Assembly: GCF_900129325.1 (NCBI RefSeq) | Contig: NZ_FQUP01000006.1 | Coordinates: forward strand, 1 to 64,000 | Direction of reading: 5' to 3' | DNA: 64,000 bases | From: Kaistia soli DSM 19436 | Lineage (GTDB): Bacteria; Pseudomonadota; Alphaproteobacteria; Rhizobiales; Kaistiaceae | Part shown: positions 28,286 through 36,079 of the stretch, piece after piece | Layout: each line of letters begins with the position of its first letter | How positions within the stretch are numbered: the first letter of the stretch is position 1 | The notes under the pieces: model-generated | What the model was told of the DNA's origin: nothing | What the model saw: the letters and a program-made list of their open reading frames with translations, nothing else | Database searches by the model: none | Translations under genes and position numbers: made by a program

Positions 28286-28635
28286 ACGCCACCGCCGACC
28301 TGCCACTCTGGGTGGCGGTTCTCGTCGCGATCTTCATCATCTTCGGCGCCGCGGTGACGCTGCTCGGCGCCATCGGGCTCGTGCGTATGCGCACCTTCTA
28401 CGCCCGCCTCCACGCCCCGACGCTCGGAACGACACTCGGTACCGGCGGCGTGCTCGTCGCCTCTATGATCCTGTCCTCGGCCCTTCAGTCGCGGCTGGTG
28501 CTGCACGAGATCGCGATCGCGGTCTTCGTGACCGTGACGACGCCGGTCACACTGATGCTCCTGGGCCGCGCCGCGCTCTATCGGGACCGCATCGAGAAGA
28601 AGCCGGGGATACCGCCGTTCGAGAGCGAGCGCTGA
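28282..28635 (+). CDS. mrpG: MrpG subunit of the antiporter
   Basis: A 117-residue, three-helix membrane protein with the MrpG signature GAIGLVRMRTFYARLHAPTL. The ATG at 28282 overlaps the mrpF stop by four bases, so all of mrpC to mrpG are translationally coupled or nearly so. It is the last gene of the operon. Confidence 0.93.
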   Translation: MNATADLPLWVAVLVAIFIIFGAAVTLLGAIGLVRMRTFYARLHAPTLGTTLGTGGVLVASMILSSALQSRLVLHEIAIAVFVTVTTPVTLMLLGRAALYRDRIEKKPGIPPFESER

Positions 28636-28731
28636 GCGACGTCAGCACTACCACGTCGCAAGGCCAATCACGTCGACGCTTCAGCTCGTCGGGCGTCTCG
28701 GGCATTAGCAAGCGCTGTACCCTCCGCGAGC

Positions 28732-29244
28732 GCCGACATGATTCTCACCGATCGCCCTATCTCGTCGCCTATCGACTGGGCCGGACGCACCCTCGCCGAC
28801 GACAACGATCCGGTCTGACGGAAGCCGGCCTTCGCGAATATGGTGCGGCTGCTGAAGCCCGGCGGGCTCTGCGTCAGCTTCCGACGAAGAAGAAGCCGCG
28901 GCGCTTCAGTTCGGGCCCGATCGCCTCGCAGATCTCGCGGTCGCTCCGGGTCAGCTATGGCTGAAATGTCGTCGACCACTTCGCTGAGGTTTGGCGGGAG
29001 GCGGACCTGCGAATGGTTGGCCACCTGACCTCGTCAAGGATGACCCGTCCGCGAGCCGCTTCCTCGGCCATGATAACGAGCAGGCCTACATGGCCAAGGG
29101 GGCCCCGCCTCTGGGCCACTGACCGATCGCCGATGTCCGCCGCTTCACCTATGCCGGCAACACCCTGCTTCCGACGCAGAAGCCGGTGCAGCCGCTGGCC
29201 GAGGCGGTGGCTCAGCCAGCGGATGTCGAGCTCGATACTATCCT
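28732..29244 (+). pseudogene. Remnant of a DNA (adenine-N6) methyltransferase gene
   Basis: Read across frames, this strand encodes pieces of the methylases found on integrative elements. The first is MILTD...WAGRTLADDNDP. After an in-frame stop comes FANMVRLLKPGGLCVSF. Then comes YG-stop-NVVDHFAEVWREADLRMVGHLT. After a frameshift there is FLGHDNEQAYMAKG, another stop, and PIADVRRFTYAGNTLLPTQKPV. The order and spacing follow the DPPY...LKPGG...GHLVF...ADV...HPTEKPV pattern of the family. At least three stops, one or more frameshifts and a 77-base insert make it non-functional. The final DPFxGSG SAM motif is missing. It points to an old mobile element next to the Mrp operon. Confidence 0.7.
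28873..28956 (-). other. Small foreign insert in the methylase remnant, flanked by 7-base direct repeats
   Basis: GTCAGCT occurs at 28873-28879 and 28950-28956, exactly where the methylase reading SF(Y)GW is interrupted. Read on the minus strand, the 77 bases between encode SDREICEAIGPELKRRGFFFVGS, which resembles the LKKRGFxFVG part of 3-methyladenine DNA glycosylase I (Tag). It looks like a patch of unrelated gene joined by microhomology. Confidence 0.4.
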
Positions 29245-29458
29245 GCGCTGGTGTGCGAAAGCGCGAGAGTACCCACCCCGACCCGATGAACAAGGGCTCG
29301 ACGAAACCACGCTCACAGAGGTGCCCGGATGTCTGCACGGCGCGTATCCGGAGCTGTTCGAGCGCCAGCGGCTGCGCTCGCGCTCGAACTTCTATGATAT
29401 GTGCACGCCCGGGCAAACTATCGCAGTTTTGCCCGGGCCCTCGCAATATACCCGCGGC

Positions 29459-30220
29459 TCAGTAGCAAGGCGGATAGGGATAGTAGCCGCAAGTCGGCGC
29501 CGGATATGGCGGATAGACCGGATAGGGCCGGTAATAGGGCGCAGCGGCAGCAGCGCCGATTGCGGCACCTGCGACAGCGGCTCCGGCGACAGCTGCACCT
29601 GCGCCGGCGCCGTACCAGGCGCCATGGTAGACCGGTGCATGCCAGTAGGCGCCACCATGATAGCCCCCCACCGCCACGCCGCCATGGAAGCCACCATAGC
29701 CGCCTCCGTAATGCGCGGCGAAGAAGTCAATGAACAGTGCAGCCGGGCCGTTGGCGCCGGTCAAGTTACCCTCGAGCACTGTGACGTCGAATGTCAGGTT
29801 GGTACCGTCCAGCTTGGCTGACTTCAGCGTCACTACAGCGTCGCTTACATCCGAGCCATCGCCGCCCAGCACCGAAATGGTGGCATTCGGCGGGTCTTTC
29901 GCAAAGCTGTCCTTGCCCTCGTCCCACTGCTGGATGAACTGAGCCGTGGTGACGTGGCCTGCGGCGCGAACCGGCCGATCAGCGAAGACGATCGAGTTGG
30001 CCGAAACGCCTGTCAAGATGAGCTTGTCGCCCTCGAGACGCGCGCCAGCCGAATTGATCACAGCCAGCGAAGGCTCCGGGCCGGTCGGCGTAACCTGGCC
30101 GATCGTCTTTTGCAGCGGGACATGCGGCGACTTGGCGGCTTGCTGCGCCTCGGCAGCACCCGCCGAGAGGGCCATTGCCGCCAACAGCATTGCCGTTTTA
30201 GCCATTTGATGGGCCGTCAT
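29459..30220 (-). CDS. Secreted protein with Gly/Ala/Tyr/Pro-rich C-terminal repeats
   Basis: A 253-residue protein whose ATG follows AAGGAAAC by about 8 bases. A signal peptide ends near AGAAEAQQ (about residue 26). Residues about 35-165 look like a beta-rich domain (LILTGVSANSIVFADRP, AKLDGTNLTFDVTVLEG). From about 168 on the chain is low-complexity: HYGGGYGGFHGGVAVGGYHGG, then an Ala/Gly block with repeated AVAG, then Pro/Tyr repeats ending in TCGYYPYPPCY with two cysteines. Such tails occur in cell-surface or matrix-bound proteins. I do not recognise a named family. It lies alone among gene remnants. Confidence 0.8.
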   Translation of the reverse strand: MTAHQMAKTAMLLAAMALSAGAAEAQQAAKSPHVPLQKTIGQVTPTGPEPSLAVINSAGARLEGDKLILTGVSANSIVFADRPVRAAGHVTTAQFIQQWDEGKDSFAKDPPNATISVLGGDGSDVSDAVVTLKSAKLDGTNLTFDVTVLEGNLTGANGPAALFIDFFAAHYGGGYGGFHGGVAVGGYHGGAYWHAPVYHGAWYGAGAGAAVAGAAVAGAAIGAAAAAPYYRPYPVYPPYPAPTCGYYPYPPCY

Positions 30221-30639
30221 GATTGCGTTTCCTTTGTCTATAATTTTAGAGCCGCCTTTATCCGCCTTGCCGGGGCGATCGGTGAGCTGAAGGGATGGGC
30301 AGCAGCGAAACGGCGGCGGCCCATCCGATGACGTTCAGATAGACTACTTCACTTCAACCGCGAGCGCAGGCGACCAGTTGCCGCCGATCATGCCCTCCAG
30401 GCGGCCAACGTCCATCATATCTCGTCAGCAGTCACAAATACGATTGAGACGAACGCTGCGCTTTCCGACCATTAGGGTAAAACGCAGAGGAACCCCCCTC
30501 CTGATCACGGCAGGGCCGGTGTGCGAAAGCCAAAGCGAACCTGCGACTACTTGCGAGCACAAGCGAACTAGACCGGATGTCGGAACCCGACCGTTTTCGG
30601 AGCACATGTAGGGAGCAAGATTCGTCTCTCTGCCCCAAG
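30221..30639. other. Intergenic stretch, no gene recognised
   Basis: About 420 bases upstream of the secreted repeat protein. No recognisable gene or RNA. The promoter of the divergent gene should be near 30240, but no convincing boxes were found. Confidence 0.35.
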
Positions 30640-30999
30640 AGCGGTCAGCGCCGAGACGATCCGTCACGACAGCAAGGGCTATCTGACGATTGACCCAGCC
30701 GTGTTCCGAGCGCCGTCGCAAGCGACCTTCCTAAGGCAGTCGGCGAGCAACTGGCGGCTCACCAGATGCCGATCAACCACACCGCCATCGATGCACCGGC
30801 CACCGTCGCGGCGTGGCACGACAAGTCGAGCTGGTACGTCCTCAGCACGAAGGACCTAGTTCTCGAGCCCCATGCGCAGGAGTTCTTTGCAGGGCTCATC
30901 AAGGCCAAGGTGACGAAGGTCGACGGCAGCCACGCTTCGCTGGCCTCCCATGCCGCTGAGGTCGCCGCGGTCATCGAGGCTGCGGCCGGCGCAAAATAA
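30640..30999 (+). pseudogene. Alpha/beta-hydrolase remnant (C-terminal third)
   Basis: One frame reads HDSKGYLTIDPAVFRA, then the reading shifts to DLPKAVGEQLAAHQ and continues as PATVAAWHDKSSWYVLSTKD...KVDGSHASLASHAAEVAAVI to a stop at 30999. This is the ordered C-terminal part of the secreted alpha/beta hydrolases related to the intact protein at 49442 (WKDKPSWGVVAGSD, EGASHSVYASHPREVADVI). The catalytic His region (GSHASLASH) is present, but the nucleophile and N-terminal half are missing, so it is a broken copy. Confidence 0.65.
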
Positions 31000-31122
31000 C
31001 TGCGGAGATCAATGCCACCGCCGGGAGGCTACGTCGCGCTCCCGGCGGTGGCTCAGGTTGGAAGCCAGCTCCAGCGGTTCTGAAAACGAGCGGTTTCCGG
31101 ATCCCGGCGTCGGCTTCCAATT

Positions 31123-31137
31123 GACCGAATAGCGGTC
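31123..31137. repeat. Dispersed short palindromic repeat, copy 1
   Basis: GACCG-AATAG-CGGTC: 5-base inverted arms around AATAG. The same 15 bases, with similar flanks (TTCCAATT before, against TTTCAAAT in copy 2), occur at 39960. Both copies lie 40-70 bases after a GAAAACGA(G/A)CG(G)TTTCCG segment. This is typical of degenerate intergenic repeat elements. Confidence 0.5.
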
Positions 31138-31287
31138 CTGTATGACCAACGAAGCAGCGCCTATGGCAACAGATCAGAGCGAATAGCTATAGAACCAGAT
31201 CCGCTAGAATCCGGCCGCCCAGCTCTACAAGTGCGTACGTGCGGGCACAGGCCATTGCTCAACCGGCGGGCGCACAACGATCTTCTT

Positions 31288-31782
31288 TTAGTTGGGCTTC
31301 CACGCGATGTAGGCGCGCTTCGAAAGCGCATCGAGGAAGACCATACCCTCCTCTGTGCCGCACATATGGGGCGTGCAGGCGGAGCCGAAGTAGTTGTTAC
31401 CCTTAAACTCCCCCGACCCCACGCCAGAGAGGATCGCTTGAAACGCAATTCGGTCGACGCCTAGAAGCTCGACGAGCTGGCGAGCAATCTCGCCGTAAAA
31501 GAACAGCTCGCTCGGGTGCCCAATCGTCCTCGATCGAAGGTCGCTCCAGCCCTTGTCACTGTCGACCCTGTAGACAACAGGGTCGCTGTTGATGAAGCCA
31601 TCAGACGGCGTCCATCTCCAGGTCGCCCCATTCTGGCCGGGAACCGCATTGGTCTTGAACTGCAAGCTGTCGCGGCTGGCGGTCATCTCGGCATAGGAAC
31701 AAGTATCGATCGGACCATAGGTATTGGGAGGGCCGGAAGACGGGAATGAGATGACGAGCGGTGAGCTCCGGTCGCCGGCCAA
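31288..31782 (-). CDS. Ivy-like protein (CxPHxC motif), possibly 5'-truncated
   Basis: A 164-residue frame that opens from a TTG just after an upstream stop and lacks a signal peptide, so the true N-terminus may be lost or lie in another frame. The C-terminal part reads GSACTPHMCGTEEGMVFLDALSKRAYIAW. The C-x-P-H-x-C-G loop followed by two strands matches the Ivy/PliI-type lysozyme inhibitor loop (CKPHDC in E. coli Ivy), which inserts its His into the lysozyme active site. If the gene is intact it would protect the cell wall from lysozyme; as seen it may be a fragment. It is 106 bases downstream of the second sulfatase on the same strand. Confidence 0.5.
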   Translation of the reverse strand: MAGDRSSPLVISFPSSGPPNTYGPIDTCSYAEMTASRDSLQFKTNAVPGQNGATWRWTPSDGFINSDPVVYRVDSDKGWSDLRSRTIGHPSELFFYGEIARQLVELLGVDRIAFQAILSGVGSGEFKGNNYFGSACTPHMCGTEEGMVFLDALSKRAYIAWKPN

Positions 31783-31888
31783 ATCTGGTTAAACAGCTCG
31801 CCAGCTCGGCGGATAATTCGCCAGCCATAAATGCGCCCGATGCACCACGAGAACGCGTCGGGCTATATAGTCGAGAGACGCTTTCTGC

Positions 31889-33604
31889 TCAGTTAGCCTC
31901 GTCGGTCGGTTTGGCAGCGTCAGGGAGCATCGGGAACGCCTGCCGCAGCGCGCGTTCGCCGCGGATGATCTTCATCTTGTCCTCCAGCACATTCGCCGGA
32001 TTGAATGAGGGCGGGAACGATCGCGGCGGGAAGTCGTCGAAGGTCGCGACGAACTTGAAGACGTCATCCATCATCCCGTAGGCAGAACCGACATGATTGA
32101 GGTTCCAGTCCCAGTAGGTATTGGATGTGATGTCGGCGCGCTCATAGGGGTCCTGCATCAGATTGAAGATCTTCTGTAGGCGCAGGGTCGTGAAGGGCTC
32201 GGCCCAGAGCCCCATCGTTCCCTCCTTGCGCTGCTCGGAGAAGACGTATTTGTAGTCGCCCTGTCGCATGCCGACGAGGAGCCCGTCGTCATCGGCGTAG
32301 AAGAACTCATTGCGGGCGCTTTTTGCGCCGTTGTTCTTCCCGATCGTCCCGGTGACCGTCTCCAGGAATGTGGCCTGATCGAAGCCATCGAGATGGACCT
32401 TGTAGGCTTTACCGTTCAAGGTCGTGCCCGCCTTCAGCTCGTCCACGAGCTTCGGATCGCCAGCGATATCGGCGAGCGTCGGCATCCAGTCATTGTGACT
32501 CATCAGTTCGTTCGTGACAGTCCCCGCCGCGATATGGCCTGGCCAGCGGACCATCATGGGCACACGGAATGCGCCTTCCCAGTTGGTGTCCTTTTCTGAG
32601 CGGAACGGTGTCATTGCTCCGTCCGGCCAGGTGTTCATGTGGGGGCCGTTGTCGGAGGTGTAGACGACGATCGTGTTGTCGGCGATGCCCATCTCATCAA
32701 GGGCATTGAGGATCGTCCCGATCGTATCGTCATGCTCGATCATGCCATCGATATATTCGCTGTCGCCATGGGTGTAGCGGCCGCGATGCTCCGGGCGCAC
32801 ATGCGTTCGCAAATGCATGCGGGTCGAATTGAACCAGACGAAGAACGGCTTGTCGGCGGTGTGCTGGCGCTTCATGAAGTCGATGGCGGCCGCCGAGGTC
32901 TCATCGTCGATCGTTTCCATCCGCTTTTTGGTCAGCGGGCCGGTATCGACGATCGTCTGCTTGCCGATCTTGCCAAAGCGTGGGTCGACGGTGGGGTCAT
33001 CGACATCCGTTGCCGTTGTCTTCAGGACGCCCCTCGGCCCGAACTTTGCCAGATAGGCAGGGTCCTTGGGATAGTCGGGCAGCTCCGGCTCCTCCTCGGC
33101 ATTCAGGTGGTAGAGGTTGCCGAAGAACTCGTCGAAGCCGTTGACCGTCGGCAGCGTATCGTTCCGGTCGCCGACATGGTTTTTCCCGAATTGGCCGGTC
33201 GCGTAGCCGGCATTCTTGAGAACGACGCCTATGGTCGGATCAAGCTGGCTGAGACCCATCGGCGCTCCGGGATAGCCGACCTTAGTGAGGCCGGTGCGCA
33301 AGCCGTGCTGGCCAGTGAGGAAAGCCGCGCGACCCGCCGTGCAGCTCTGTTCGCCATAGTATTGCAGGAACCGGGCACCCTGTTCTGCGATGCGGTCGAT
33401 ATTGGGCGTGGTGTAGCCCATCAGACCGTCGCTATAGGCGCTGACATTGGCGATGCCGATATCGTCACCGAAGATGACAACGATATTCGGCTTGGCTGTT
33501 CCCGAAGATGCTGGCTGGGCCTCTTGAGCATCGCTTGCCTCGAGCCCTGCGAAGCCAATCAAAGCGGCTGCGGCGCTCGCAAGCAAGAGTGGATAGATTC
33601 GCAT
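31889..33604 (-). CDS. Secreted sulfatase (second copy, formylglycine-dependent)
   Basis: A 571-residue sulfatase. The start at 33604 is set by GGAGGGGG upstream and the signal peptide MRIYPLLLASAAAALIGFAG. The sulfatase domain begins at about 39 (PNIVVIFGDDIG, with metal-binding Asp pair). The activation motif is CTAGR at 88-92, where Cys88 should become formylglycine. The Lys of GKNHVGD and the late YTSDNGPH segment supply further active-site residues. It belongs to a different subfamily from the 6688 enzyme: shorter, without the C-terminal beta extension. Maturation could be by the FGE at 9463. The substrate is unknown. The only upstream neighbours are remnants on the opposite strand. Confidence 0.92.
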   Translation of the reverse strand: MRIYPLLLASAAAALIGFAGLEASDAQEAQPASSGTAKPNIVVIFGDDIGIANVSAYSDGLMGYTTPNIDRIAEQGARFLQYYGEQSCTAGRAAFLTGQHGLRTGLTKVGYPGAPMGLSQLDPTIGVVLKNAGYATGQFGKNHVGDRNDTLPTVNGFDEFFGNLYHLNAEEEPELPDYPKDPAYLAKFGPRGVLKTTATDVDDPTVDPRFGKIGKQTIVDTGPLTKKRMETIDDETSAAAIDFMKRQHTADKPFFVWFNSTRMHLRTHVRPEHRGRYTHGDSEYIDGMIEHDDTIGTILNALDEMGIADNTIVVYTSDNGPHMNTWPDGAMTPFRSEKDTNWEGAFRVPMMVRWPGHIAAGTVTNELMSHNDWMPTLADIAGDPKLVDELKAGTTLNGKAYKVHLDGFDQATFLETVTGTIGKNNGAKSARNEFFYADDDGLLVGMRQGDYKYVFSEQRKEGTMGLWAEPFTTLRLQKIFNLMQDPYERADITSNTYWDWNLNHVGSAYGMMDDVFKFVATFDDFPPRSFPPSFNPANVLEDKMKIIRGERALRQAFPMLPDAAKPTDEAN

Positions 33605-33931
33605 TTGAACCCCCTCCATTGCCGACCCCAATGAGGTAGTCGACGACCCTCCCCGATGCCCCAGCCTATATTGCCTCCATGCGGCTGTCGCACCGAAAAG
33701 TATACTTCGATAGGCGTGGGCTAGACCGTATTCGCTCGGCAGATGCCGCCACCAGCAGTCACCCGTCCTGCTTCGCGCCGCGCGACCCAATCTTGAGCGA
33801 CCCGTCCGGTAACGGCCGCTGCAGGCGCCGCAGCCGCCCCAGACCAAGGCAAAGGGGCCGACGCATGAGCGGGTGTTGGACGGATCCATTTTTTGCCCTA
33901 GCATCGGCGCCGGATAGCAAGGGCGCAGCAT
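33605..33931. other. Divergent intergenic region upstream of sulfatase 2
   Basis: About 330 bases between the sulfatase start (minus) and the porin-like fragment (plus). It should contain the sulfatase promoter. I see no confident promoter or operator. Confidence 0.35.
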
Positions 33932-34060
33932 TTGAAAATAGTGCGATCGATCTGTTTGGCTTCTGCCTTGGCGGTGTTGGCTTCAAATCTCGCCTTTGCC
34001 CAAGATGCTCAAAACGCCGCCAATAACCCGCTGACACCAAAGATTACAATCGGGCAATCG
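33932..34060 (+). pseudogene. N-terminal fragment of a secreted porin- or transporter-like protein
   Basis: The frame opens with a good signal peptide (MKIVRSICLASALAVLASNLAFAQ) and the mature start DAQNAANNPLTPKITI. That start resembles uncharacterised outer-membrane or transporter-like proteins found beside sulfatases. After about 42 residues the reading becomes arbitrary (QSQDRRIW...) and ends at 34180, so the remaining several hundred residues are gone. Confidence 0.45.
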
Positions 34061-34167
34061 CAAGATCGACGCATATGGCAGTTGGTTGTCAGGGCTAAGG
34101 CGCGGCCGGGAGGGCGGTGGCGAAGCCTTAGTCGAGCCGAAGACGATCAGAGGCGTTCACGAAGACC

Positions 34168-34407
34168 GTGCTGGTTCTAGTGGTCTTTGCAGACATTGCG
34201 GCAGGGTTCGCACTTTTCATCATTCCGCCCTTGGCAAGGGCAATTGCCGCTGGGCCTGCCGCTGGAGGCGTCGCGGCTGAGGTTACGAGCGTCGCCAGTA
34301 TTGCCTTGGCTGCCCTGGGCGTCGCCTGTTGGTCGGGGCCATCGATCGGAGGGATGCTGATCTATAGCGTAGGATTCACAGCCTATCTCGCCTTCGTTGC
34401 GGCGTAG
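34168..34407 (+). CDS. Short membrane protein related to the one at 6215
   Basis: A 79-residue frame (GTG start) with two or three membrane helices: MLVLVVFADIAAGFALFIIPPLARA, then ASIALAALGVACWSG, then MLIYSVGFTAYLAFVAA. Its order (FxxxP near residue 20, then A-x-IALxALxVAC, then a final YLA helix) parallels the 127-residue protein at 6215-6598. It lacks that protein's last helix, so it may be a shorter family member or a truncated copy. It sits beside a sulfatase, as does its relative. Confidence 0.5.
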   Translation: MLVLVVFADIAAGFALFIIPPLARAIAAGPAAGGVAAEVTSVASIALAALGVACWSGPSIGGMLIYSVGFTAYLAFVAA

Positions 34408-34712
34408 CGACAGGCATCCTGCTTTGGACCGCTGTGCTCCGGCATGTAATCATGGCTGCGATGTTGGCTCGTAATCAATCGAGAGATTTCATGAGGCGAG
34501 CTTTACCCCATCGACTGGCCGCAGCTCTCGGACGTGATCCGTTCCACTCGCCCCTCAATGGGAAGGATGTAAACAATGTGAAGCATCTGCCTCGGTTTGC
34601 TCCGCGACGCCCCCGCTGTTCTCGCCCTAAGTGCAGCCTGGACCAATCCGATCCCCGGTATCAAGCAACATATCGGCACCGGCCTGCCCGAGTTGACTGC
34701 CGTCAGTTCGGG
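34408..34712. other. Convergent intergenic stretch, no gene recognised
   Basis: About 305 bases between the small membrane gene (plus) and the end of the Kai-linked diguanylate cyclase (minus). No recognisable gene and no clear terminator. Confidence 0.35.
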
Positions 34713-35711
34713 TCAAGCAACACTAAGCGCCGCTCGGCCAAGCCCCTTGGCGAGGTAGAGGGCCCGGTCAGCACGGGCCAGCCAGGAATTCTTGTCGTCG
34801 GCCGCCCCGAGCGCAGCTATGCCTATACTGGCACTCAGCTGCCCCCGGGCAGGATGGGGCATCTGAGTTTTGGCAAGAGATGCGATGATCCGCGTGGCAA
34901 CGGCAACACCGCCGTCTTCGTCAGTACCTGCCAGGATCAGCGCAAACTCCTCGCCGCCAAATCGCGCGAGAACGTCGTCGGGTCGCCGTGGAAACGACTG
35001 CAAGAAGGCCGCGAAACGCGCCAGTAAATCATCTCCGGCCTGATGACCAAGACGATCGTTGACCTCCTTAAAATGATCGAGATCAATCAACAGCAACGTC
35101 GCGGGCGTCGATGTGCGGGTAGAGCGCCGAATGGCCCTCGGCATTTCTTCGTCGAGTTTGCGCCTGTTATGGATCCCGGTCAGGCTATCCGTGTTGCTCT
35201 GTTCGCGCAGCTGGGTGTTGTGAAGTGTCAGAGACAATTCGTGACTCGTTATGGCCGCCAGATCGAGCAACGTTTCCAGCTCGAAGTCTGCCGGTGTCCC
35301 TGGGTCGGTTCGCATGATGCACAGCGTGCCCAATACGTTCGAGCCTTCACCGCGGATCGGCACGCTCGCATAAAATCGCCAAGGCATATCTCTCGCCAGT
35401 GGGTGGCCCTCGAGCTCAGGCGCCGTGCGCATGTCCTCAAAGACCAGCGATTCGCCCGAAGAAATCACCAGGGTGCAGACGCTGGCATCCCGGGCCACGA
35501 AATCATGCAGCACATCCGATGTCTTCGCCTTCATCCACTGCTGCTGCGCGTCGACGAAACTCAAAAACGCGATGTCGGCGGCATAAGCCTTCGCAGCAAT
35601 GCGAGCTATCCGGTCGTAGCGTTCGTCACGGGCAGTGTCCAGTATTCCATACTGTGCCAGGGCTTCGAGCCGCTCGATCTCATTCGAGGGCGCCTCGGGA
35701 GGGATCCACAT
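34713..35711 (-). CDS. GAF-GGDEF diguanylate cyclase in the kai operon
   Basis: A cytosolic 332-residue enzyme from the ATG at 35711, with AAAGG about ten bases upstream; a TTG six codons earlier is less likely. A GAF domain spans residues about 18-160 (ERYDRIARIAAKAY...SVPIRGEGSNVLGTLCIM), often a site for small-molecule or redox sensing. The GGDEF domain follows, with GGEEF at 252-256 and RPDD nine residues upstream as the RxxD inhibitory site. It should make c-di-GMP. It is the last gene of a same-strand series EAL - kaiC - kaiB - GGDEF, 74 bases after kaiB, so its synthesis and activity are probably linked to the Kai proteins. Confidence 0.92.
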   Translation of the reverse strand: MWIPPEAPSNEIERLEALAQYGILDTARDERYDRIARIAAKAYAADIAFLSFVDAQQQWMKAKTSDVLHDFVARDASVCTLVISSGESLVFEDMRTAPELEGHPLARDMPWRFYASVPIRGEGSNVLGTLCIMRTDPGTPADFELETLLDLAAITSHELSLTLHNTQLREQSNTDSLTGIHNRRKLDEEMPRAIRRSTRTSTPATLLLIDLDHFKEVNDRLGHQAGDDLLARFAAFLQSFPRRPDDVLARFGGEEFALILAGTDEDGGVAVATRIIASLAKTQMPHPARGQLSASIGIAALGAADDKNSWLARADRALYLAKGLGRAALSVA

Positions 35712-35785
35712 TGTCTGTCGGCCTTTCAATATTTTGGATCCGAACGTGCGCGGACGACCTGGTGACCGGCTCGAACCGGCCGAGC

Positions 35786-36079
35786 TCAGTCCTTGAGACT
35801 TTGAACGACGGCATCTACATCGGAAAGATCTCCTATGATCAGATGCTCCCGACCCTTGATGCTGGCGATCAGGGACGGCGTGACAAAGATGCGGCGGGCG
35901 AACGCAGCCCCTTTGTCCTTCAGGACGTCGACGACTGTCACCGTTGCCTGCGAGTCCAGACGCCGCACAATCTCGGCAAGATTGGTGGCCGCCCGTCTTG
36001 AGTTGAGGCTGTCGCCAGCGACATAGAGCTCCAGCGCAATACCGCTTGGCACTTTGGCAAGGTCCGGCGCGCGCATCAT
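35786..36079 (-). CDS. kaiB: KaiB-like protein
   Basis: A 97-residue single-domain KaiB. The first half (LELYVAGDSLNSRRAATNLAEIV) is the thioredoxin-like strand-helix. The second half (TVVDVLKDKGAAFARRIFVTPSLI, then IIGDLSD) holds the region that in cyanobacterial KaiB refolds when binding KaiC. Most family hallmarks are kept: YVAG, N-S-x-RA, VDVL, A-x-x-x-x-(A/V)TP, IIGDLS. The start overlaps the kaiC stop by four bases (ATGA), so the two are co-translated. There is no KaiA gene here, as is usual outside cyanobacteria. Confidence 0.93.
   Translation of the reverse strand: MMRAPDLAKVPSGIALELYVAGDSLNSRRAATNLAEIVRRLDSQATVTVVDVLKDKGAAFARRIFVTPSLIASIKGREHLIIGDLSDVDAVVQSLKD

Noticed and set aside
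29186-29821. Plus-strand frame overlapping the secreted repeat protein
   Set aside because: The first part is the tail of the methylase remnant; the rest is antisense to a gene with signal peptide and good ribosome-binding site.
32639-33634. Long plus-strand frame opposite sulfatase 2 (331 codons)
   Set aside because: The minus strand encodes a clear sulfatase with motif CTAGR; the plus frame has no recognisable motif.
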